From positions 372,001 through 436,000 of the forward strand of contig NC_003282.8 in the NCBI RefSeq assembly GCF_000002985.6: a stretch of 64,000 nt of DNA. Direction: 5' to 3'. The translations under genes and the position numbers were made by a program. Source of the DNA: Caenorhabditis elegans (Eukaryota > Nematoda > Chromadorea > Rhabditida > Rhabditidae). This document shows positions 1 through 11,700 of the stretch, in pieces; position 1 is the stretch's first letter, and the number at the start of each line of letters is the position of its first letter. Below the pieces are notes generated by a model. That model was not told the DNA's origin. It saw only the letters and a program-made list of their open reading frames with translations, and ran no database searches.

Positions 1-3000
1 TATCAACACGGAATGGAATCTTCTCACCAACGTTGTACACCTTCGATTCATCAATACCAGTGACTCGAGTTGCTGATGGTTTTAGGCCTTCGATTGGTTC
101 AGTGACACGCAGAACAAACGGCGAATCCTGAAATTGAAAAACTTTCAATTTGTTAACTATCAGTCGATTGGAGAGCTATTACTAGTAGTGGGGTCATGGG
201 CTTATTTATTCATATGATTTAGAAAAATGCAATCATTTTTTGCATTTTTCGGCATTTGTCCGCATTCTTTCTACATCGGCCGCCACCTCACTTCACATGC
301 TAAAAACGAGACGCAGAGAAAACCTTTCCTGCGGGGACATATCTCTCTGCGTCTCTTGTTTTTAGCATTTGAAGTGGGGTGGCGGCCGATGTAGAGAAAT
401 GCGGACAAATGTCGAAATATGCAAAAATGATTGCATTATTCTACATTTTTCGACACTGATGAATAGGGGGAAAATGTATTAAAATACATGTTCGCATTTT
501 TCACCATCACATGATTAAGCCGATTATTCAAGTAATTCTGCAAAATGTTTTTAAATACAATTATGACGTCACAAATGTATTTAAATACATGTTTTATATA
601 CTTTAATACAGTTCTGACGTAATTTTTCTACACTTTTCAATTTTCCGACATTACTTGAATAACCCCATTAAATACATAAAAACATGTATTTTGATACAGT
701 TGTGACGTCATTTTTCTACACTTTTAATTTTCCAATACTACATGAATAACGCCATAACAAAACATGTTAAATTTAAAGCGTTTCATCTTATTTTAATATT
801 TAGTTACCTGAATATGCTTTCCGTCGGCTAGCACCCCAACTTTGTAAACTCCAGCCACAGTTGGTGTATAGGATAGAATAGCACTACCATCTGGTCTCTC
901 TTGACATCCGATTTCCGCTTTCGATGGTCCTTCAACAGCAAATGATAGATCTTTTGATTCTCCATTCATTTCCACATCAAACACGCATGGCTCATTTACA
1001 ATTCCGCCTTCAAGTCCTGCTCCGAATGCTCTGATCTTCGAAGAGCTTTCCGGTGCCACATGGATCTTATGAGATTCGATGACTTCACCAGCAACCTTAA
1101 CGAGTACTTCTAGATCATCAGGTGCTTGCTTTGGCGAATATTCGAAATCCATTGACTGAGATTCGTCATTGTAGCCAACTGAAACTGGTAGATGAGAACC
1201 ATCCGACGGTTTCAACACTTCCAAAGAAATGTTTGCGTTGGCGATATTTTCTTCCGGATCCAACGATTCAACGTGGACACCAACGACATCATTTTTGCGA
1301 ATTCCTTCTGGAGCAATTCCACGTCCCCACACTTTGAACGAATCTGAAAAACAATTTCATTACTTTTTTGAAATACAGAAACAGAGACATCATGGATTCA
1401 AGATTTAGTGGAATTCCGGATCTGTCACCGTGCCAACGCATAAAACGCAATTTTTCTCGAAGAAAAAACAGTTTTCTTCAAAAGTTCTCTTCAAGAAAAT
1501 ATGCTTAACAACACGCAACATGGAGCAGTTGTCACGTTTTTCTTTGAGAAAAATTGTGTTTTGTGCCAGATCCCTAATTCCACCAGATCTTGAATTCGTG
1601 GTGCATCCAGAAACTCGATTCTTATATTTATAAATATACGCACTCTTTGGTTTTCCACGCAGTGGGAATGGCGATCCGGTCAATGGGAGCTTCTTGTGGA
1701 AAACATTGACTGAATGTAGTCCAATACACGGAATTTTGTATTCGAATGAATGTTCTCCTGGTGATGTACCATCCAAGATAACCATTCGGTGCTCTTTTCC
1801 AGTTGGATCAACAACAATTGCTTCAACAGGACCTTCAATGGCGTCGACCACGGCGAATTTGACGTCATCTCCGACTTTGGCGGTTTTGTTATAATCGAGA
1901 AGGCGGGCGATTGGAACAACCTGAAGAACAAATTCAGATTATATATAAATTTTTTCTCTACCTGACAAATGACGCTAGCCTCAGGAATGGTCTGAGTCTC
2001 AAACGTGTGAACATCGTTCGCGGCTACATCCACGTGGATAAATCCAATCTTTGTAGGAGTGAACTTGACTTTGTAGGCGTTTTCTTTATCCTCAACCTTT
2101 TTAAGACTCAAATGAATATCCTGTCCATCTTCATCTCGGATCGAGACTTTCGGCTTAAATCCATCACGAGAAAGCTTCAAATCAAACTCTCTAGGATCAT
2201 TGACTTGGAGAATTTTGTCCAAATTTGAAATAGTCGCTTGAACCTTTGGCTTCATTATTATTGGTTTTGTTGCAGGGAACTGTGAAAGATATGTCATTAC
2301 AGACATTTCATCAATTTCCGGATGAATCATCTCAGCTGGAGCAATGAGTGGAGCAACTTTAAGCAAATCTTGAGCAGACTTCATGGCTTTCTCAGTGTTC
2401 TCCAGAGCATCATTTGGCGACCAATTTTCCCAGTCTTCAAGTGCTCCTGGAGCCATCGAATTGACAAGTGCACCGAGAGCAACTCCGTCGTTCCAGTCGG
2501 AAGTGAAGTTGGAAATCGGCATTCCTGAAACTTTAGGGTGATGAGTAAATGTTGCAATTCGAAATGGTACCTGGAAGACGATTACGAATCCAATTGAGGA
2601 GCTTTTGCTTCGGAGTCTCCTCCTTATTATCTCCATCTTCTCTTTTTTCTTGAATCCATCCCATCGAAATTGAATAATGGAGAATCAATGTCCAAACGAG
2701 TCCCAGAATCAATTTCTTGTTATGATCCACAATATGAGTACTGTCTGTAATTTAAAATAATGCAATTAAATAGAAAATGGGTTGTGGTGACCGAATATAT
2801 AACTATTAAAATGTTTGAATGATTCTGTATTGAGCCAAAACATTGAGAAGTCAGGTTTTAATCAGACTTTGTCAAAAGTTCGAGACATTTTCGGTAAAGC
2901 TCGTGTGGTAAAGAATTAAAACGCAAAAAAATACAGTAACCCTTGTGATTTTTTTTTTTTGTCGTTCTCTCTCCTGATTCTGAAATCAAAATGAGAAAAT

Positions 3001-4012
3001 TCACAAAACATTCCCTGATTTTTCAAACGACGAATTTTCGCACCAGAGACGCCATGTGTCGATTTACGACAATTTTGTATATTTACGAGATATTTTTAAT
3101 CCTTATTGGATATAAAATCAGGGAAATTTTTTTGAATTTTTTCACATAGAAATTCAGAATCTGGGAAAAATTTGGAGTCAATTGAAAATATTTCTCAGAT
3201 TTTCTTTAAGAGATAGTATCGAAATGAACATTAACTTGTAAATTAAAATTGAAATATTCAGTGTTTTGAATGTTTTTTAAAGTGGCCGTTTTTCCGAAAT
3301 TCTTTCTCTAAAAACGACACTAATTGACACGTCGAAATATTGGCTTAAAGTCCCGAAAATGGGTATTTTTGTTGCGAAAAACGGTGGTCAACCTATGTTG
3401 TTCGTAATAATAGAGGAAAGGGGAACTCCGTGTGCTCGGGCGAGAGCTCCCATACACTGAAAACAAACAAAAACATGTTTGAACTACGGATTCGTCCTTT
3501 TGAACTGCTTCACCGCGCGGAGCAGTCTCGAAAAAGGAAAATATATCGTTTCTACGATACTATTTTTCAGGATTTCAGTGAAGGACTGCTTACCAATATT
3601 GATAATCTTAATATTCTCTTCATTCTGGAAGAAATTCAACGCAAGAGACACATTTTCGAGCTTCTGTGAACGAAATGCCACTTTCTTGTTGAATTTTCCA
3701 ACATTCTTGTGGGAGAGAACTTGAGCCAATGCAATAAGCTTGAGACCATCCGAGAAATCAGTTTCCTGAAATTATAAATATAAAATCACTGAATAAAGTA
3801 ATCCAAAACTCACCAGACTCTCAATAGTTTCTCCAGCCTTTTGCAAATGATTTTTGACCCATCTGGTGAATGTATTCTGTTGGATGATCTTCCATTCGGC
3901 GTCATCGTGACGGATCGCCGGAACGACCTGAAAATATTTATGTTAGAAAGTTGTATAGTCTTCTGAAAATAAATACCTCTTCTTCCTGGTCAAGGCGTTT
4001 TGGTTGCGCCAT
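1..4012 (-). CDS. fln-1: Filamin, N-terminal part (actin crosslinker); continues past the left window edge
   Basis: Filamins crosslink F-actin with a paired calponin-homology (CH) domain and a rod of immunoglobulin-like repeats. Exon 1 (3977-4012) encodes [12 protein letters not shown]. The next exons (to about 3580) give a CH1 domain with the typical [11 protein letters not shown] stretch. The exon at about 2560-2750 opens CH2 ([21 protein letters not shown]) and the one ending near 1930 completes it ([12 protein letters not shown]) and begins the rod repeats. The exon at about 790-1345 carries further repeats. The exon at 1-131 resumes with [10 protein letters not shown] and runs off the edge. 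Junctions were read by eye: donor AAGA|GTGCGT near 1650 joins ATTCG near 1345 in frame. The start is the first ATG before the CH1 exon. The CH-containing N terminus marks a long isoform. Introns carry foldback repeats. Family identity is very secure; the symbol is from recall. Confidence 0.93.
226..437. repeat. Foldback (palindromic) element in a filamin intron
   Basis: The left arm (AATGCAATCATTTTT..., through GGCCGCCACCTCACTTCA and GCTAAAAACGAGACGCAGAGA) is repeated in reverse complement on the right (TCTGCGTCTCTTGTTTTTAGC...GGTGGCGGCCGATGTAGA...). The loop is about 25 bp. The arms are long and nearly exact, as in worm palindromic DNA transposons. No target duplication was resolved. Confidence 0.85.
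531..757. repeat. Direct repeats of about 80-100 bp
   Basis: Units around 589-669 and 684-757 share AATACAGTTNTGACGT, TTTTTCTACACTTTT and ATTTTCC, and end in a TGAATAAC block. A partial third unit lies at about 531-592 (AATACAATTATGACGTCAC). They sit in the same filamin intron as the foldback at 226-437. A looser match ending ACTTGAATACCCCATTA occurs near 15100. Confidence 0.7.
1395..1600. repeat. Foldback element in a filamin intron
   Basis: GATTCAAGATTTAGTGGAAT followed by a GGATCTG block on the left faces CAGATCCCTAATTCCACCAG then ATCTTGAATTC on the right. The inner parts (GTGCCAACGCATAAAACGCA...TTTGAGAAAAATTGTGTTTT) also pair imperfectly. It lies wholly inside the intron between two filamin-repeat exons. 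Confidence 0.8.
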
Positions 4013-4140
4013 TTTAGACGTTGATTATTGCAAGTTTTCTAGCAGTCCTATATTATTCGCTTCTGCAAAAATCAAGGTATTGATAAAGAAGCGTGAGAAT
4101 GAGAGAATAATACATGATTTAAATCGTACGGCCAAAAGGT

Positions 4141-4190
4141 AAAATCATTAGAAATGTCGATTCTTTTCTATCGACATTTCTAATGATTTT
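4141..4190. repeat. Perfect 21-bp stem hairpin upstream of filamin
   Basis: AAAATCATTAGAAATGTCGAT (4141-4161) is followed by the 8-nt loop TCTTTTCT and by its exact reverse complement (4170-4190). It lies 129 bp 5' of the filamin start codon. It may be a very short foldback transposon remnant, a cruciform-forming regulatory site or the stem of a small RNA precursor. Nothing in the sequence decides between these. Confidence 0.9.
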
Positions 4191-4289
4191 TAACACGTAA
4201 TAAACTGCGAATACATGCATTAAAAGGTGATAATTGAATAAAAATTAAGTTCCAATGAAAACTTTTTTCTTTTAAATAAAATTTAAGTA

Positions 4290-4425
4290 ACCTCTGCGAA
4301 AATTGCCAAAATTTGAGATTTTAGCTTAAAAATGGTAATTTTTCCACAACTTTGAACCGCCATAACTTTTTTGAGAAATTTTCAAAACGTCTCATTACGA
4401 AATTCGGTAGTTTTGGGTCATTTTT
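4290..4425. repeat. One arm of a dispersed palindrome family
   Basis: AAAATTTGAGATTTTAGCT, AACCGCCATAA and TCATTACGAAATTCG occur in the same order and spacing as in the palindromes at 52040-52558 and 63491-64000. Only one arm is recognisable here, so this is probably a decayed or partial copy. Confidence 0.7.
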
Positions 4426-4957
4426 GGTCTAAAAAATATTGTTTCAGATTTCGGTACTCTGCCTTTAATTGATTATGGTACATTTTCAGTAAATAAGCAC
4501 ATAAATTGGTTTTTTTTGTCTAAACTGCACCTAACGACTTGAAATGTAAAATAATTAATGAAAACCCCACAATAAACATCTAAAATGCGCAAAATAGTGA
4601 TAATTAACAAAAACCTGATTTCCGGCCGCTGTGGCACGTAAAGTTGGCAATAGTTGGAATTTTGAGATGGTATAAAAAATTTAGTTGCTCCATATTTACG
4701 ATGAGAAATCAACGAGATAACAAACTAAACATCCTGGAAAACTAAAAACTGAAGTTTTTTTGTTTCAATCTTCAAGTTTAATAAAATCGAAAGCAGAGTT
4801 TTTGTTCAAACGAAAAGCTAAGAGAATTGAAGAAAACGCGTGCATGGTGATTCATATTTCATTTTTTTTGTGTAGGAAAAAGACACATAATACAAAGAGA
4901 ACAAACGAATATAGACACGGATGGACGGCTTCTGGTACAAATGGAAGAATTGTTTTA

Positions 4958-4971
4958 GGGGGGGGGGGGGG
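4958..4971. other. Poly-G tract (14 consecutive G)
   Basis: Fourteen G in a row on the + strand, about 950 bp upstream of the filamin start. Such tracts can form G-quadruplexes. In C. elegans longer G tracts are deletion-prone when the DOG-1/FANCJ helicase is missing (established knowledge). At 14 it is below the lengths usually described as highly unstable. Confidence 0.9.
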
Positions 4972-5139
4972 TACTGTAGCCAATTGAAAAGACCAAAGAC
5001 ATGGGAAATTAATTTGAAAATCTTTTGGATAGAAATAGAAATACGGTAACGACAAAAAACGGCAACGTTGTACTTAAAAGAAAACTTGGTGAGAAATGCC
5101 CATTCTACCAGAATATAAAGTCTCGAGCTGGGGTGCACG

Positions 5140-5390
5140 GAAATTCTACAAAATGAGGTGGTGAACTTGTTTCCCTTTTTTTCATTGAAATTTGATGATA
5201 CATAGAAAAACATTTGCTTTATAAATTGCGGAAAAATAACGTAAATTTTCAACTTTCGGACAATTTTTGAACACTTTCTCGGTTGTTTCAAATAAAGCAA
5301 ATATTTTTCTATGTATAATTAAATTTCAATGAAAAATATCGGGAGAACATGCTCGACCGTCTCATTTTGTAGAATTGCCGGTCGGCAATG
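5140..5390. repeat. Imperfect foldback element
   Basis: CGGAAATTCTACAAAATGAG and TTCATTGAAATTTGATGATA then CATAGAAAAACATTTGCTTT on the left face AAAGCAAATATTTTTCTATG, AATTTCAATGAAAA and CTCATTTTGTAGAATTGCCG on the right. Arms are about 100 bp. Confidence 0.8.
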
Positions 5391-7902
5391 GCTGCGTACT
5401 CCTGTTTTCGAGTTTCGAAATTACAAAAAAAAACACACTTTAAAATGTTGACCAAAATCTAGTCAAAACTCGAGTCAATTGAAGAAGGAATTGCGGTATC
5501 CATATAAAGTCCAAAAAGAAGAGAAAGGGCACTGCGATGATCAATTCTCAAAATTTATCACCTTATTCCCTATTTCACACCCACTAAAAATGAACGACAA
5601 ACGCAGACAGTGAAAGAGAACTTTCATTACCATTTTCATGTGCATCGTTCGTTTAGAACCGAAAATTTAACGATTCTCGATAGAAATATGAAAGGGTGTG
5701 CCGTTTGGAGGAACATTTGGCAAAAAAAAAAACAAAGTTTCTTTTTTGGGCGTTCTTCAAGAATATTTTCGTATTCTGAATCATCTTATTGCCACATTCG
5801 TCTATTGTTTCAATTTGACACTTTTGTAGACCGGATAGAAAGAACAAAACAGTGAAAATGTGACTCAAACAAAAAAGTTGCCAAATCCTGGAAAATGTAC
5901 AAGTTTCGGAAGTTTCCACAACACATTCATAACATCTTCAAGGTCATCTAGGCGTCTTTGAATGAGAAGGTAAGATGACAGAGGGGGAGAGAACAAGGTG
6001 AAGATTTGTTGCGGGAGGAAATGGAGAAAAGGATCAACCTAGTGACCCGCGTTACCTAAATTTTCACCAAGGGCAAATCGGTAGACGTTCGGCAAGAATG
6101 TCAGGCAAAAATGTGTGGTGTGCAAAAATTACCAGTTTGCCGGAAAAAAGTAAAATTTTGGAATTTTAATGATTTCTTTCAAAAATTTAACAGTAATCCT
6201 GTTTTTAAACGCGCTGGAGTTTGCATTTTTAAATTTTGAACAAAATTGCAAAACCAAAATCTCCTTTTTTGGAAATTGCCGAAAACATATACTTTGCCGC
6301 CCACGATGTTGAGAATGCGTTAAAATGCAATTCTTTTGGATTAGAATTTACGAGAGTAGACGACGCGGCAAGATATGCAAATGTGATTGCTTTTGGTGTT
6401 TGTGGGGGTGTTCTTCGGTACATTTGGTATCATGAACTGCATTGACTCATTTATTTTCTCACATATAGATGTTTATTTTGATGCCACATGCCACAAACAC
6501 ACTCACGACATTTCTTCGGAAAATACCAAAAAAATTTGGTGTTGAGAACGGGAGGAAAGCGTGGGTTATTTATATGCAACTTTTCGACCGATGACTGTTC
6601 ACCTCTGATAAGAAACTCGTCAAACTCTTAGAGTGGCAGCTGAAACAGACGTCAGTGGCCGAACTTCAATCAATAATGAAAATAACTATGGAAAGAGATC
6701 GCCAGCAGGTAGATATACTCCAAAAATATTAATATGCCGTGTATAATATTCGAATTAAGGAAGAACTTTCGGAGATGAAGATTAATAATTATTGAGAGAA
6801 TAATAATAATGATGACCCGGAAACTAGGCGAGGATAAAATCTCAAACATCAGAAATTCCTTGCATGGAAGGAAAACTGAAACAAGCGGAAAAATCTATCA
6901 GATTTTTCCCTCGTGCATGAGCCCATCTTCTTTACGGAGGGAGCCCGTGCTACCGACAGATGAGACGATGTCTAGGCTCTCTGTGATCCTTCACACTCTG
7001 TGTTCCAATGAAGCACCTGACATTTGTGTCTCTTGAATCGATTTGTCTTTCTGTTTTCCTGATTTCTCTTCTTCTTTTCTGCTCACAATCCCCCACCAGA
7101 TTTGATGATATCTGTGGGTGCGTGTGCATCCACGCTGTTTCCACGATAAATGTACGCAACGCCTTGTGGTTATAGGTTAGGGTTATTACAATGATCACGA
7201 GCAAAGATTTCTTTGTGCCGTAAAAGACAAGAACACGAGTGAGAAGTGAAAAATCTTTGAAAGTTCCATGACAATGTGGGTGAATTGTGGAAGAATTCCG
7301 AGAAAAAATTATATAAAATTTGATTAATTCGAGCTTTTCTAGGTGTGCTATTGATAAGTTCATTTTCAATATAAATTCCTTTTAAATACAGAGAAACAAC
7401 GAAACTCATAAAAATAGAATAAAATTGTCAAAGGTTTCGATATTTCTGCCAATTTTGTACGGAAATTTTGATCATTCCTGTTCAAAAATGGTGAACCTCT
7501 ATGATTTTCCGTCTGAAAATCACGAAATTCCAAGCTTCTTCAACTAATTACTCAAATCAGGGGAGAAATTACCCCACAACCTCCGAATAGCAGACTTACA
7601 ACTGAATTTCTGTATTTTTTGACTCAATTAAATGAAAACATTTTTTTTTACACAGAAAAATGCAATTTCAATCGAAAAAACGAAAAATTCTGTTCAAAAA
7701 CAAAGAAATCCCAAAAAATGAGAACTCAAAAAGATGTAAATAAACAAGAATATTCAAACTGCCGCCACCAATTGGCGTATCGTGGCGAGACCCTTTCAAG
7801 TAAAGTGACGCGCCTTTAATTAGAGTTTTAATTTTAATTTGAGAAAACATTCGGTTTTTATCCGTTTTTCAGCTAGATCTTGACAATTAATTCGTTATAA
7901 TT

Positions 7903-7977
7903 GGTATATATATTTATTTACTACAGAAAAAAATCACAGAATAGTATATATTTATTTACTACAAAAAAAATCACAGA
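7903..7977. repeat. Tandem duplication of about 38 bp
   Basis: GGTATATATATTTATTTACT then ACAGAAAAAAATCACAGA is followed at once by a slightly shortened second copy (AGTATATATTTATTTACTAC then AAAAAAAATCACAGA). It lies just beyond the spl-1 stop codon, probably in or near its 3' UTR. Confidence 0.85.
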
Positions 7978-8017
7978 TATATTGGTGCAAATAGAGAAAA
8001 TTCAATGGAAAAAGTAA

Positions 8018-11000
8018 TTAATTAGAAGTTGAAGGTGGAGCTGAATAAGTTGCGTCAATGTACAGAGCGATAACCTCGTCCACTACTGATTTTGGTACTT
8101 GCGCAGCCATTCCATACATCGCAGCCATTCCACTGTCAGCTTTTTGTTCACCTTTTGCAGCGAGTTCTTCACAAATCTTCTCAAGGTCGACGGCGAACGC
8201 ATTCACAACTTCCTCGTTCGCTTGATTGATTGTCAAACAAATGTGGATTCTGAAACAAAAAATTTAGCAAGCTGATAACTCATAAAATTGATAAACATAC
8301 GCCGCTGGATTCTGCAGAGTGTTCAAATTCCATCCGAGCTTCATCATTTTGTCAGAAACTTCGTAGATATTCACACCATTTCCGGAGAACGCCACCAATG
8401 AAACATCCGATTTTCCATAAGGCTTGATCCATTTGATTTTCTCAATTTTCTCGGCCAGCATTCGTGTATGCTTCACAATTTGAGCACATCTTCGAACATA
8501 TTCGTCTCGACCGAAGGATAAAAGTGTGGCCCAGGCGACGGCAGTGTTGGCTCCAGCTCGGGATCCTAAGGGATCTCTTTGATTCTATTGAAGCTACTAA
8601 AACATTCTTCAAACCTGCAATAGTCGGGGTGGCATAGATGCCTCCACACCAATCGGCAACCGAGAAATACTGGAAGTGATGAAGTTCCTTGGAACGATAC
8701 ATGACAATCGATGAACCTTTCGGTGTGCATCCGTACTGAAAGATTTTGAATTGAAGGAAAAAAATGGATAGAACTGTATCCAACCTTATGAGTATCACAC
8801 GAAATAGATGTAACACCGGGATTTCTGAAATCGAATACAGGAATCAGGTATCCGGCGTCATTCATAAATGGAATCATGAATCCACCAAGACATGCGTCCA
8901 CGTGGACCGGGATTCCATACTTTTTGCCGAGCTGAAAGTGTAAACGTTCGATTAAGTAATCAAAAAAGGCCATTTTTTGGACTAGCATCTGTGAGTTTTT
9001 TTAAAAATTATTTTAAGTTAGAAAAAAGTATCGTATTTTTGCTGAATTCAATTAGAGTTCCCGCTCACAATGTAATTTTGTTCAGTCATTTCTCTATTTT
9101 TTCCGCGATATTGAGGCGGGAATTTCCAGTACCTTAGCAATTTCCGGAATTGGATCAATTGTGCCTGATGGGAAGTTAGGCGCTGAGCCAACCAACATAC
9201 AAACATTCGAATCAATTAGTCTCTCCATTTCTTTTAAATCGACACGATTATCCGAATCAACTGGAACGTGGCGAAGACGCATTCCGCATAGATGGGCGGC
9301 CTTATCAAATGCCGCGTGAGCTGTTTTACATGCCAAAATAACTGGATGTTCAATGCCAAGAGAGTGTGCACGATTTCTGTAGAGTTTGCAAAATTGAATT
9401 TTAAGAGTTGAATAAATGCTTACCGATACGAAAAGCATGCCATAATAATACTTTCAGTACCACCAGAAGTTACACTTCCACTAGAATCTTCTGGTCCATT
9501 ATACAGGTTCAGAACCATTCGAATAAGTTCTGCCTCCATTTTACGAGCTCCCGGAAAGACGTCAGGGTGGAGGGGATTCGAGAACGCATACTTTTCGTAA
9601 ATCTGGATATAAAAGATGGCAATTTTTATTTTAAGAAATGTCTAGTTTCAAAATTATTTTCATGTAGCTAATATTTCTTGGCGGAAACCATCCAATTTTC
9701 TAGAAATTTCTTGAAAATTGACAAACTAAATGATTTCTAAAACGTCCAAAATTCAATTTTTGAATATCTGAATCGGATTCAAGGCGCATTTTTTTTGTCG
9801 ACAAGTTCGGCAAATTTTAAATTCCGGCAATATCCCGATTTGCCGTTTGCCGGATATCAGATTTGCCGGAAATGTTTAGAGGGACTATTTAGATGACGGA
9901 AACACATAAAACTGTGCCTCTTTGAAATATTTTCCCCGTTTTCTTTAGATATTTTCATATAATTTACTGACTTTTCAAAAAAGATGTTAATAGGGATATT
10001 CATAGGATGCGTACAATTTTGCCTGAAATTTCCAGAAAAATGTGCAAAACCACAATTTGCCGAATATTTCTGGCAATCGCCGTTTTTCAGGCAAAGGCAA
10101 ATCGGCAACTGACCGGTTTGCAGGAAATTTCAATTACCGCAATTTGCCGGTTTGCAGGAAATTTCAATTCAGCCGATTTGCCGGTTTGCCGGAAATTTCA
10201 ATTCCGGCAATTTGCCGGTTTGCAGGAAATTTCAATTACGGCAATTTGCCGGTTTGCAGGAAATTTCAATTCCGCCAATTCGCCGGTTTGCAGGAAATTT
10301 TAATTACGGAAATTTGTCGGTTTGCCGGAAATTTCAATTCCGTCAATTTGCCAACTTGCAGGAAATTTCCATTCCGGCAATTTGCCGATTTGCAGGAAAT
10401 TTCCATTCCGGCGATTTGCCGATTTGCCGGAAAAAATCGTTTGTCGCCCCTGATCTGAATTGGATTCAAAGCTTCCCTACAGGATATACTATGTAGCTAT
10501 TTACAAGAGAATATATTTGAGAGCTAAGATTTTGAAAAATTCTAGAATTTCTAAACCTTTCCAAGCAAATTAATGTGTTCAGCATGACGATCAGTATAAA
10601 CCGCTCCAGATACTCGTCCTCCGTCAATGTTAAATGTGTTGTAATCCTCATATTTTTTCGCCAGTTCCATAATTGAGTCCTGAGATAATGGAGCGATGGG
10701 AAGAGCTGAAAAATAGAATTAATGAATTGGTTAATTAATAAATGTTCAAACAAACTGGAAATGAATTGCTTGTCCTTATCATCCTTATGAATCGATTCAA
10801 TAAGCTTTGGCTTCTCAGCAGCCAGCTCTTTTTCGATTTTATCCCGAACAGCTGGAAGTTTTCGAAGAAGTGAGAATACATAAGCTCCCATGCTGAAAAT
10901 TTCATTTTGATATTTCTAAAATTCGCAAGAAAACACTTGCCGTTTCAAAATTGGATCCTCGCTTTTTCGGTACAAATGGACGACTTTTGTATAGACAAGG

Positions 11001-11179
11001 GTACCCCCAAAAGCGGCCAACACTAGAACAACCGGATCATACCGAGAAAGTCTGAAAATCTTGAATTAGTAATTTCCAAATATCTAATTTTTGTTTAAAA
11101 TTCACCTATCATTTATCATGTGATAGTGCATTTTTGTCAAGTCGACAATAATTTCGGTTGTGTGCTTAACCGAATCCAT
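8018..11179 (-). CDS. spl-1: Sphingosine-1-phosphate lyase (PLP-dependent, ER membrane)
   Basis: This enzyme cleaves sphingosine-1-phosphate to phosphoethanolamine and a long-chain aldehyde, the exit step of sphingolipid breakdown. Exon 1 starts at 11179 ([20 protein letters not shown]). The next exon has a single hydrophobic ER anchor ([16 protein letters not shown]). The PLP decarboxylase fold follows: [19 protein letters not shown], the cofactor region [13 protein letters not shown], and the lysine that holds PLP in [17 protein letters not shown] (exon near 8690-8820). The last exon ends YSAPPSTSN then TAA at 8018. The order and about 550-residue length fit the family. The largest intron (about 9604-10555) holds a 34-bp minisatellite, and a short inverted-repeat element lies 50 bp upstream of the start. 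Confidence in function is high; the symbol is from recall. Confidence 0.95.
9830..10432. repeat. 34-bp minisatellite with a unique core, in a spl-1 intron
   Basis: About nine units of roughly 34 bp (GGAAATTTCAATTCCGGCAA then TTTGCCGGTTTGCA) fill 10100-10432. GCCG-type units also occur at about 9810-9865. Between them is a non-repeated core (about 9866-10030) containing TTTAGATATTTTCATATAAT and CATAGGATGCGTACAATTTT. The same core and flanking repeats occur at 27430-28025. Long frames here merely translate the repeat. Confidence 0.88.
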
Positions 11180-11225
11180 TGTAACCTGAAAATTAATTTA
11201 TTGTGGTATTTTTCAAATGAAACCA

Positions 11226-11370
11226 AGTGTGCGCCTTTAAGGAGTGCTGTAGTTTCGATATATCGCGAACTAATATTTTCTTATTTATACATACCCTTCA
11301 AAAACAAAGTGTGAAGAAAAATTACCAAACCACGAGAAACTACTGTGCCACTTAAAGGCGCACACTCCTT
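11226..11370. mobile_element. Short inverted-repeat element (MITE-like) upstream of spl-1
   Basis: AGTGTGCGCCTTTAAGGAGT then GCTGTAGTTT on the left faces, in reverse complement, AAACTACTGTGCCACTTAAA then GGCGCACACTCCTT on the right, giving terminal inverted repeats of about 33 bp around an AT-rich centre of about 80 bp. It lies 47 bp upstream of the spl-1 start codon, so it probably forms part of that promoter. The TTAAAGGCGCACAC end is shared with motif sites near rps-24 and GAR1. Confidence 0.8.
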
Positions 11371-11700
11371 TTCAATTGAAATTAGTCGTGGCACACAAAC
11401 ATCAAAATTTGGAAATGAAACCAACTTCACGAAAAAAAACTTTTTTCAGAAACAAAACGGTAAAGTATACTGATAAGAATATGATACGTGGTCATTATCA
11501 CAAAAATCGAAAAGAAACGAAAAATCATGGATGAATTTATGGGAATTTCTTGGAGAGACACAGAGAAAATTACAAATGTTTGTGCACATGAATGTGCATA
11601 GAAACATAGAAAAAGGTACAGGTACAGGGGTACAAAACAGAACAAATAAATAATAGGACATGGCAGAACTTTTGGAAGGAAGTGGAGTAGAAATTTTGCA

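Larger units (their letters stand above)
4013..8017. other. 4-kb spacer upstream of filamin, downstream of spl-1
   Basis: I see no convincing coding exon; the open frames are short, AT-rich and without recognisable protein features. It should hold the filamin promoter (filamin reads leftward from 4012) and the spl-1 3' flank. It contains the perfect hairpin at 4141-4190, an arm of a dispersed palindrome family at about 4290-4425, a run of 14 G at 4958-4971, a foldback at about 5140-5390, a TTAAAGGCGC/CGTGGCGAGAC motif pair at 7781-7819, and a tandem duplication at 7903-7977. Confidence 0.7.

Noticed and set aside
10100-10432. CRISPR-like array
   Set aside because: Units are contiguous with no unique spacers, and the DNA is animal nuclear sequence.
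10007-10496. Long + strand frames of AGNFN/VCRKF repeats as a repetitive protein gene
   Set aside because: All three frames are open because the 34-bp unit lacks stops in them; it lies in a spl-1 intron and a related array at 27430-28025 is intergenic. No start context or conservation.
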